From Chrysochromulina tobinii (lineage: Eukaryota; Haptophyta; Prymnesiales; Chrysochromulinaceae), in NCBI GenBank assembly GCA_001275005.1, contig JWZX01001543.1, positions 1 to 19,096 on the forward strand: a stretch of 19,096 nucleotides of DNA, read 5' to 3'. Below are positions 1-7,914 of this stretch, piece after piece. The number at the start of each line of letters is the position of its first letter. Positions within the stretch are counted from its first letter, which is position 1. The notes beneath the pieces are model-generated. The model saw only the letters and a list, made by a program, of their open reading frames with translations, had not been told where the DNA came from and did no database searches. Made by a program: the position numbers and the translations under genes.

Positions 1-3000
1 GGCGCGGTGAGCAGCGCGGCTCCCGGAGCAGTGATCGCCTCGCCGAGGCTTCGTGAAGCGTGCAGCGAGTGCAGCCAATCGCTCAGGCCGCGCACGTCGC
101 GCACGCCAGCCAGATTGGCATCTCCCATCACTTTGATGGCCACACACTGCTGCAGCGCATCCAACGGATTGCCGGAGAGCGCATCGAAGATCTGCGTGTG
201 CTGCTTGCGCAGCTCCCGCGTCCACCACCCGCTCAGCGCCTCGAAGGCGGTATGCGGCAGCTCGCGCGGCGCGTGGTTCCACGGATGCAGCGTGAGCGTG
301 GCAGGTGGCTTGCCGCCGCCCTCCAAGAAGGTGAGGCGGTGGCGGAGGCCATCGGCGCCCGTCGAGGCCACGTCGGCATCGCGCCAGCCGCCGGCCGTAC
401 GCACGGTGAGCGGCTGGCCGGCGGCGTAGCGCCGGGCACCGCTGGCGCCGCTGGAGCGCAGCGCCGCAGTGAGCTCGGCCTCGAGCGCGACGGGCTTCAG
501 CCTCTCGACCGCCGCACGCACCTTGTCGAGCGCGGCTTGGCGCTGCTTGGGATCGCCCTGTTGTTGTGTTTTGAAGTGCGGCGCCGCTTTGTCCACGCAC
601 GACTGCACGGCGCCACCCGCCTCGCGCGCCGCGTGCGCGATGCTTTGGTACCGCGCCGCGCCGTCGGCGATCTCGCTCGCACGCTCGCCCACGGCGCGCA
701 GAGCCGACTCTGACTCCATCTGCCGAGCATCATCCGCCAGGCGACGTGCGGGCTCGGCGAGGTCGCGAAGCGCACGCGCATCCCCGATGAACGCGGCCTC
801 CCAGCCGGCAGCGGGCGGCCGCCACGGCAGCACCGCCTGGCTGCATCGGTCGTAGGCGAGCTCGGCGTCGTCGCCGCCCGTGACGGCGGCGGCGACGCGC
901 CCCCCAGTCACATCGACGACGCCAAAGCGCGGCCCGCCGCCCGCGTCGCTGCCTTGCCAAGAGAGCAGGAGCAGCGGCTGTCCCTCGGAGAGGCGCAGCG
1001 CCGCGGGGGCGGGCGCATCGACCGGTGGCGGCAGCTCCGCTGGCGCGGCCGTCGCGCCGTCGGACGCGAGCATCTTGGGCAACACTCGTTGCAGTGCGCC
1101 CGCAATTCGATCCACGTACTTCTTGTAAAGGCCAACAACCATGGCCTTGTCGCCCTTGCCCGTGAAGGTGGCGCGCTCGATGCGGGCGACCACCTCGTCG
1201 ACGCGGGTCTCGAGCCGGCCGGCGCTCAAGTCGACGGTCTCAAGGGGGTACCCGCTGCGGAGCTGGAGCATCTTGGGGGGCAGCTTATCCAGCTCCGCCT
1301 TCACCCGCGGGATGGCGGACAGCCGCAGGATGAGCTCGCCGCTCACCGCCGACTCGAAGACGCACCAGCCACGGCCCTCGTCGTCGTCGAGGCCGGCCTC
1401 GCCGTGGCGTCCGTCGTACGAGCGCTCGTTGAAGAGCGTGTCCACGCCGCCAGCAATGTGCGCAAGCTGCGCCGCCGCTCGCTTGGCCGCTTGCGCCGCC
1501 CCGTGCGTTGTGAAGCACACGGTCATGGATCCAAATCTGCCGAGCGTGCAGCTGATGATGTGGCCGTGGGACTCGAGCGCCGCCTTGATCGCCGCCCCGT
1601 CGACGCCCGGGGCGAGGTCGAAGAGGCAGAGCTTGCCGTCGTACTCTGGCGGTCGTAGGGGCAGCTCCTTGAGCTGCAGCACGGTCGTGCCGATGGCGGA
1701 GGCATAGATGTGGCCCATGACGCCGAGGCCTCTTTTGAAGGCGCGTTCCTGCTCCTCGGTGCGCGGGCTCTGGTCGCTGTTCTGGTACAGCGACGGGAAA
1801 TCCCAGAAAAAGGCCTCAATGTCGGGCCGCTCTTGAAGGGCACGCCACAAGGCTTCGATGCGATGGCCGGTGGGGTCTGGGTTTCCGGAGGTGGGCCAGC
1901 CAAAGGAGAACGCGCCGATGGCGCGCTCGCCCTTGAGTAGAAGACGCTTCGCTTCCTCGGGTTCCAGATGCGGCGTGATCCCGCCCACAGGCTTGAGGTC
2001 TTGCCGCCGGACGATGCGGTAGTCCGGCTGCAGGGCGAGCTGGGCGAGCAGCCAGGACGAGCGCACGAGGGCGATATCGCCACGCCCAAACGCCTCGAGC
2101 AGATCGTGGTCGAGCTCGCTCAACTCACGCTTCACCTCGGGGTCGAGCTCGACGAGCTGGTGCCGGCGTCGGAGGTGGCGGCGGAGCTGGAGGCTGCGTC
2201 TGAGGTGGAACCGGAGCCTGAGCCGGTCGATGAGCTCTGATGACGATGCGAGGCTAATGGGTGTGGCGGCAGCCACATCGAGCTCAGACATCGCGGAGCT
2301 CATCGCAGCGGTGGCCGCGTCAGCGTCGGGCGCAGTGGCCTGCATGCCGCCACGGAGACGCGCCACGGAGACGCGATGTGGGCGCACTCGCAGATCGGGG
2401 ACGGGATCGTCGGTCACCTTGTGGTCGACCACAGCAAGTCGGGCCGTGACTCCGGCTAGCGCTTTAGATGGAGGAGATGGTGAGAAGACCGCCTGAGCCT
2501 TGCGGAGAATCATCTTGCGGTGGCGGTGGCGCCGCCGCAGGTAGCTGCGCAGGCGGCAGAATAGATGCGTCTTGCGCAGGCGCTCGCGGCCGAGAGCGCG
2601 CAGCCGCTCGACGTAGCGGCTCAACAGCGTGGCGTGGCGCGTGCTCGGTGAGGAGGGTGGGCACGGCACGCTAGGGGAGCCGCTGTCGACGGAGCGAGAG
2701 GAGGCGGAAGCGGCGAGGGCCTCGTTAATCAGCCGCCACTCGGCAGCCGTCGCCGCGCGCTTTGCGGCGCGAGAGGCGCGCCGCCGCGCAAGCCGCTTCG
2801 CAAACGCACCGCTCCGCGTCGCCGGCATGTCACTCTTGCCGTTGCGGCTCCTGCAGCGGATGACCAGAATGGTGACTGCAATCCCGCCCACCAACAAGCC
2901 GACGCCGATGGCGATCGCTAGTGTGAGCGTACTGCCGGCGCCGGCGTTTGGCACGGAGAGCCCGGCACTCATAATGGGGGGGATGGCTGTGACGACGATA

Positions 3001-3500
3001 GGCCCAGAGGCGATGGTTGGTGCGGACGTCGCCGTCACCCCAAAGAAGGAGCTTGCCGCGAACGCGTTCGCAAACACGGAGGTAGACAGCATTGGCTCGA
3101 CGGCGGTAGTCGCGCTCGGCGTCGGCGTGCTGACGATGATGTTCACCTGGGTAGACGCCGCGCTCGCTGTCACGTTGATATTGGTTCGCGCGGCGGAGTA
3201 GGGAGCGCAAACAGTGGGGTACATTGTGAAGGAGGTGCACGGCAAGGGAAAGTCCCTCGAGTACAGCAAGCCGCTGTTCAACTGATTGGTGCAGAACGGC
3301 TGTGGTGCCGGTGGAGGCGCTTGGTTGCGTGGGCCACAATGCACGCAATCCATTCCGAAGGCGCAGTCGGAGTACTCTCGGCCCGGGCCACCGTCGTCGC
3401 CGTTTCCGTCTGCGCCGTATTTGCAGATGTTGGTGCAAGTCTGCCCCGCGGCTTGAAGCGCGAGGCTGATGAGTACAAAACCCACGACCAGCTTCAGCAT
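1..3500 (-). CDS. Receptor-like single-pass membrane protein with unnamed algal cytoplasmic domain; 3' end beyond window
   Basis: The frame starting at the ATG at 3500-3498 is open to the window edge (1166 codons visible, no stop), so the protein is larger than seen. Residues 1-20 look like a signal peptide. Residues 22-55 form a small Cys-rich ectodomain (C22, C26, C46, C52, C55, with GDDGGPG between), followed by Pro-rich and Ser/Thr-rich stretches. Residues 191-214 are one strongly hydrophobic segment followed by RCRSRNGK, giving a type I topology. The cytoplasmic part begins with an Arg-rich, probably helical region (about 225-500). A conserved-looking domain follows: FSFGW with NPDPTG (531-545), FFWDFPSLYQ (564-573), NERSYDGR (691-698) and GRGWCVFE (709-716). 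Beyond it are helical segments and a Tudor/Agenet-like GGWRDADV plus LHPWNHAPREL module near the left edge. I recall similar motif strings in predicted proteins of haptophytes, dinoflagellates and pelagophytes, but know no function. A signalling receptor role is inference. Confidence 0.82.
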   Translation of the reverse strand, partial: MLKLVVGFVLISLALQAAGQTCTNICKYGADGNGDDGGPGREYSDCAFGMDCVHCGPRNQAPPPAPQPFCTNQLNSGLLYSRDFPLPCTSFTMYPTVCAPYSAARTNINVTASAASTQVNIIVSTPTPSATTAVEPMLSTSVFANAFAASSFFGVTATSAPTIASGPIVVTAIPPIMSAGLSVPNAGAGSTLTLAIAIGVGLLVGGIAVTILVIRCRSRNGKSDMPATRSGAFAKRLARRRASRAAKRAATAAEWRLINEALAASASSRSVDSGSPSVPCPPSSPSTRHATLLSRYVERLRALGRERLRKTHLFCRLRSYLRRRHRHRKMILRKAQAVFSPSPPSKALAGVTARLAVVDHKVTDDPVPDLRVRPHRVSVARLRGGMQATAPDADAATAAMSSAMSELDVAAATPISLASSSELIDRLRLRFHLRRSLQLRRHLRRRHQLVELDPEVKRELSELDHDLLEAFGRGDIALVRSSWLLAQLALQPDYRIVRRQDLKPVGGITPHLEPEEAKRLLLKGERAIGAFSFGWPTSGNPDPTGHRIEALWRALQERPDIEAFFWDFPSLYQNSDQSPRTEEQERAFKRGLGVMGHIYASAIGTTVLQLKELPLRPPEYDGKLCLFDLAPGVDGAAIKAALESHGHIISCTLGRFGSMTVCFTTHGAAQAAKRAAAQLAHIAGGVDTLFNERSYDGRHGEAGLDDDEGRGWCVFESAVSGELILRLSAIPRVKAELDKLPPKMLQLRSGYPLETVDLSAGRLETRVDEVVARIERATFTGKGDKAMVVGLYKKYVDRIAGALQRVLPKMLASDGATAAPAELPPPVDAPAPAALRLSEGQPLLLLSWQGSDAGGGPRFGVVDVTGGRVAAAVTGGDDAELAYDRCSQAVLPWRPPAAGWEAAFIGDARALRDLAEPARRLADDARQMESESALRAVGERASEIADGAARYQSIAHAAREAGGAVQSCVDKAAPHFKTQQQGDPKQRQAALDKVRAAVERLKPVALEAELTAALRSSGASGARRYAAGQPLTVRTAGGWRDADVASTGADGLRHRLTFLEGGGKPPATLTLHPWNHAPRELPHTAFEALSGWWTRELRKQHTQIFDALSGNPLDALQQCVAIKVMGDANLAGVRDVRGLSDWLHSLHASRSLGEAITAPGAALLTA
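2859..2930 (-). other. Transmembrane segment of the receptor-like protein
   Basis: Residues 191-214 of the protein starting at 3500 are uncharged and rich in Leu, Ile, Val, Ala and Gly. They are flanked on the cytoplasmic side by RCRSRNGK. This is the only hydrophobic stretch of membrane-spanning length I see after the signal peptide, so a single pass with the Cys-rich part outside is the simplest topology. Confidence 0.75.
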
Positions 3501-3596
3501 GTTACGTGCAGGAGTCGCGCGGCGTTCGGGCGCCGAGGTGTGAATCGAGTGTGAACAGTTCTCGTGCCCACAAACAATAATAGGTCTCGGATCCCG
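3501..3596 (-). promoter_or_regulatory. 96-bp spacer between the S28 peptidase stop and the receptor-like start
   Basis: These 96 bases must hold both the 3' UTR/polyadenylation region of the upstream minus-strand gene and the 5' region of the next one. I see no TATA box or recognisable poly(A) signal. The spacing is very tight for two separately transcribed nuclear genes, so the transcripts may overlap. Promoter function is inferred from position only. Confidence 0.3.
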
Positions 3597-5069
3597 TTAT
3601 CCCCTCCGCAGCCACTCGCTCAGCTGCTTGTAGATGGCCGCACGCGCGTGCTGCACCGACTGCTGATCGGCCTCGCTCGCGGGGGCCATCCACGCGCAGT
3701 GGCTCGCCCCTTCGACGGGCCAGATGACAGGCTGGTCCGCCGCGGGCGGTGCGAGGTTGGAGCGCGCGTGCCAAGGATCGAGGTCGCCGTTGACCCACAG
3801 GATCTTGCTCGCATTCCCCACAAGGGACGTCCAGCGAGCTTCGCGGGCGATGATCTTCTGCTGCGAGTCCGCGCGTGCGATCCCAAATTGAGACTGGCAG
3901 TAGCCGTCGGGCGCGTGGTCCGGGCTCGTAAATGAGACGATGCCGCGCGTGTAGAAGCATTCGGTGCCCTCCTCGCACGTCTGGTAGAAGCCGTACTCGG
4001 TGCAGCATTGCCATCCCCAATAGTTGAGGCGGGCAGGCGGCACGTCGCCCGGCATCTCCCAGTCCATCTCGCAAGTGCCGGTCATGTCGGCCCCGCCCCC
4101 GTACTGCGCCGCCGCCACCTTGGCGAGCAGCTCGAGTGGCGTGCCCTTGCCCGAGGCCATGATCTCGCAGATCTCCGTCACGCCGCACGCGCCTCCAGCG
4201 CAGCCAGGGTGGTTGGCCTGGGCGGGGAAGGAGGCGACGCCGCAGCCCGCAAAGGTGCGTTGGTTGGTCGGGTCCTCGAGCCAGCTCGCACGCGGCACTT
4301 GCTTCGGGAAGAGCTCGGTGAGCTTCGCGCGCCCAGCCGCCGTCTTGAGCAGCTCGCCCACCTCCACGTGGCCATCGTCGATCGCCTTGGCACACGCGGG
4401 GGAGCCGCGCACGCCCTCGACGTTCATCGCGTAGCCGCGGCTGACAACCTCCTCAAACGCCTGGTAGTCGAGGATCCCGTGCACGGGCGCCGACGAGGCC
4501 ACGGCGCATGCAAACACCTCCGGATAACGCGCTCGCCCAAAGGCCGCCAGCATGCCCGGGTACGAGCCTCCGATCAGCACCCACGGGCATCCCTCCAGCT
4601 TGTACAGCTTCTTCTTGGCGGTCGCAAAGGCTGCGAGGTCCGCGAGCGCCTGCTCCGTCGTGAGGTACTGCATCTGCTCGTTCACGGTCCCATTGAAGTG
4701 CACGTCGTATGGGCAGCTCGACACGTTGTGGCAGCCATAGTAGCGGTGCTCAAGAGAGTACAGGAGGCCACCGACGGAAGGCAGCCAGTCGACGATGAAG
4801 TTGCGCGTGACTGACTTGGACGAGAGCGGCCCCTCGCCGCCAATGTACAGGAACACGGGCCCGCCCGCCTTGAAGTGCTCCTCGTTCGTGTAGTAGGCCT
4901 GCGCAAAGTAGGCCGTGCTGCCGGGGGTGAAGTGGTCGACTTTTTGCTCAAAGTACTCGGCGTCGCTGAGCGCCTCGTCATCGAAGCCAAAGGCTCCGCG
5001 GCGCTTTTGCGCGAGGCGCGCCGTGATGAAGGGGAGGAGGACGGCGATGGCGGCGAGGGACGAACGCAT
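3597..5069 (-). CDS. Secreted S28-family serine carboxypeptidase (lysosomal Pro-X carboxypeptidase/DPP7-like)
   Basis: A 490-residue protein, the usual size for family S28, ending in TAA at 3597-3599. The family are lysosomal or secreted exopeptidases that cleave next to proline: PRCP removes a C-terminal residue, DPP7 an N-terminal dipeptide. Seen here: a hydrophobic signal peptide (residues 1-18), YFEQKVDHF as in S28 N-termini, PVFLYIGGEGPL, EHRYYG, and the nucleophile motif GGSYPG with Ser169. Asp431 lies in NGDLDPW and His457 in GASHCAWM, so the triad is complete and spaced as in PRCP. NVSS, NGTV and NASK are possible N-glycosylation sites, and many Cys fit a secreted fold. The open frame extends upstream to 5561, but that part overlaps the neighbouring gene and is basic and unlike S28, so the Met before the signal peptide was chosen. 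PRCP or DPP7 specificity cannot be settled here. Confidence 0.93.
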   Translation of the reverse strand: MRSSLAAIAVLLPFITARLAQKRRGAFGFDDEALSDAEYFEQKVDHFTPGSTAYFAQAYYTNEEHFKAGGPVFLYIGGEGPLSSKSVTRNFIVDWLPSVGGLLYSLEHRYYGCHNVSSCPYDVHFNGTVNEQMQYLTTEQALADLAAFATAKKKLYKLEGCPWVLIGGSYPGMLAAFGRARYPEVFACAVASSAPVHGILDYQAFEEVVSRGYAMNVEGVRGSPACAKAIDDGHVEVGELLKTAAGRAKLTELFPKQVPRASWLEDPTNQRTFAGCGVASFPAQANHPGCAGGACGVTEICEIMASGKGTPLELLAKVAAAQYGGGADMTGTCEMDWEMPGDVPPARLNYWGWQCCTEYGFYQTCEEGTECFYTRGIVSFTSPDHAPDGYCQSQFGIARADSQQKIIAREARWTSLVGNASKILWVNGDLDPWHARSNLAPPAADQPVIWPVEGASHCAWMAPASEADQQSVQHARAAIYKQLSEWLRRG

Positions 5070-5383
5070 TATTCCGAGAAGGCAAACCAACTCACAGTTG
5101 AAAAGGTCGTGCATGTTCAATCCAAAACGAGAGTACAACAACTGCTCTGTGAATCCGACGTTTCTCCAAAGAATCTCGAAAGGCCTCCATGAAGGCCTTG
5201 GTGCTGCACTACTACAGCTCCGGGTTGATGTAGATTCAGAGTTCAGAGGGTTTTCAGAGGTACAGTCTCGACATCGAGAATCTGCCATGCGCCGCCGCGC
5301 AAGGACACCTCCCTGGTGCCTGGAGCTCAGCCTCAGGAGAGCACAGCACAGGAGGGAGGGAGGCAAGAAGCTGGTGGCCGCGG
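5070..5383 (-). promoter_or_regulatory. Spacer upstream of the S28 peptidase gene
   Basis: This 314-bp gap holds the 3' flank of the EML-like gene and the presumed promoter and 5' UTR of the peptidase gene. On the minus strand there is a pyrimidine-rich tract around 5335-5375 (CTTCTTGCCTCCCTCCCTCC). No TATA box, RNA gene or further credible coding region was found. The promoter role is inferred from position. Confidence 0.3.
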
Positions 5384-7875
5384 CTATTGAGGATATCTCC
5401 ACTCTCCGGTGCGCTGCTGCTTGCTCACGTCCCATCGGACGAGGATGCGGTCGAAGGCGCCCGCGGAGACGGCGGAGAAGCCGTCGGCGAGAAAGCGAGC
5501 GCTCGCGAGCCGATCGCAGTGCGCGCGCCCGTCGCGCGAGGGCGCGCTCGCCACGACGCACGGCGAGCGGTACAGGCGCAGATCACCCTCATCGGCCGCA
5601 GCGAGGAGCAGCCCAGGCTCGGCGGCCGAGCGCTGCGCAAGGGGCGTGCCCGGCTCACGTGGCTCACGTACCGCGTGGGCCGTCTGCAGCAGCGCGGCGC
5701 GTGGAGCGCCCGGTGGGAAGCATCCCATCCGATCGGCCCCGTACAGGAGACCGCCGTACAGGCAGCATGCGTCCGCGGGGAGTCGGGATGGTACCGCCAT
5801 GATGCGCGCGCCCGAGGGGAGGCTCCACACGAAGAGCTCGCGAGCGCTCGAAGTCGAGAAAAGGTGAGCGCCGTCCGCCGAAAAGTCGAGCGCGCTCACG
5901 AGGGCCCCGTGCCCGCGGCAGCAGCACTTGGGCTCGAGGCGCCCCACGAGCGCCGTACCGAGCGCCGTTGCCTCGGCGACGCCCACGGCCGCCGCCACCA
6001 CCGGCCCCTTCGCTTGCAACGGATGGCTGCCCGGCGGCGCGCGCGGCGAGACGCGCAGCTCAAAGACGCGAATGGCGCGATCGTGCCCGCCGCACGCGAC
6101 GAGCACCGAGCTCGTCCCCGCGGAGCTGAAGGCGACGGCCTCGAGGGCACAGCTGCCTGGGCTTGCGCCGCCCTCGGTGCGTGGCGCCCCGAACGCGACG
6201 CTGGGCGGCGGCGCTCGCTCATCGGGCGCGCGCGCCTCGGCGGCATAGAGTGGCGCGCCCGAGACGGCGACCAAGGAGAGACGGCGAGAGGGCACTAGGC
6301 CATCCCAAATGAGGCCATCCCAGCTGCCGCCACCCCCGCTGAAAAAGCTGCCGGGGAGGAGATGGATGCGGACCGTGCCATCGGGGTGACCCGTCGCGAT
6401 GAGCCGGCCGTCGTGTGAGAAGGCGACACAGTTGGCGGCGGTCGGCAGCAGGGCACGGGACACGGGAGCGCCCAGCGGCGCCCTCCAAAGCAACAGCTGC
6501 CGGTCCAAGCCAACGCTCGCCCAACACCGCGCGTCCCTGGGGTGCGGCGCGAGCGCGCGCGGCCGGTCGTGATGACATCCAATCAGCTCAACGGCGCCCA
6601 ACGGCCCCACCCGCCAGAGCGAATTGCGAGCGGTGCCGACGGCGAGAGAGGGGATGGCGATGCCCGAGGTGAGCGGATCTGCCGCCGCGGCCGCCTGGCC
6701 CCGCGCCGCCTCCACCACACTATGAGACGGCAGGTGCGACGGCGGCCGACCGTCGCGAGATCTCTCGAGATCGCTCGCGAGCGCCGCCAACTGCCGCGCG
6801 CGCTGCGCCTCCGCCGCCGCCGCGCCATGCGGCGTGAGTAGCGAGCGAGGTCCGCCAAAGGCATACGACGCCTGCGGAGGGGAGAGACCGCCGGCAGCGG
6901 CCGTCACGAGGACATGGCTCGCGGCAGCGACGGCGGTGACGGCGGTCGCGGTCGCGGCGGAGTCATACGGCAGCATTGCAATCGAGCGGATAGCTCCGGC
7001 AAGGCGACTGGTCATCCCCGGGCTCATCGGGCCGCCGGGATCGCCCGCGCCCGCGTCCACGCTGCCGCCGCGCGCGCCTCGCCCGCCCACGGTGCGCCCA
7101 CCTCGGCCGCGCCCGCCACCCTTGCCTTCGGTGCCGCCTTGCCCCTCGGTGCCGCCACTGAACACCTCCACCCGGAGCCCCCCTGCCGCCACCCCTGGCT
7201 TGCCAACCCCCTCGTCGCCGTCCTCGTCGTCCTCGTCCTCCTCACGAGCCGCGCCTCCGTCGGCGCCACGTCGCGTCGGCTTGGGGCTTCGTAACGGCTG
7301 CGAGAGCGTATACGTGTGAATGCGTACGAGCCGTGCCGCGGCGGCGCCCTTGGCAGCGGCGCCCGCCGTCGCGCTCGGGGCGGCGCGCGCTTCCCACAGG
7401 TGCAGCGTGCCGTCCATGCCGCCCGAGGCAACCAGCCGCTCGCCCACGAGGGCAAGCGCCGTCACGGGCGCACCACCGTGCGCCTCCACCGAGCCAACCA
7501 CATCCGGCGACGTGGCCACGTCCGCCCAATACAGCAGTCCATTCGATCCACCTGCCAGTAGCATGCCGTGCGCCGCCGTGGGCGCCGCCGAGGGCAGCGC
7601 CGACTGCGCAAACAGCGCCGCGGTCACGGCACGCGGCGGTGTGGCGGTGGCGCCGTACTGGACGGCGGCCCATTTGGGGAGCGCCCACTGCGACGCGGCG
7701 GCGATGGCCGCGCCCTCGGCATTGCTCGCGGCGATCGACGCGGCGGCACTTTGCCCCGGGGGCGGCGCCACCGGCCGGCCTGAGCGCCCCTGCGGTGGCG
7801 AGAGCGTCGTGAATTTGGGCGCGCTCGCCGCGCCGTACACGACCAACCGCATCGCCTCCGCCTTACCTCCTGCGC

Positions 7876-7914
<39 letters not shown>

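Noticed and set aside
954-1707. Long plus-strand ORFs at 954-1658 and 1141-1707
   Set aside because: They are antisense to the open minus-strand frame of the receptor-like protein, are Arg/Ala-rich as expected of GC-rich shadows, and show no domain.
1523-2089. Minus-strand 188-codon ORF with Met start
   Set aside because: It is a different frame from the coherent 1-3500 frame and reads as Ser/Arg/Pro low-complexity shadow.
5070-5561. Upstream extension of the S28 peptidase frame
   Set aside because: It overlaps the 3' end of the EML-like gene, is unlike S28, and would bury the clear signal peptide that begins at 5069.
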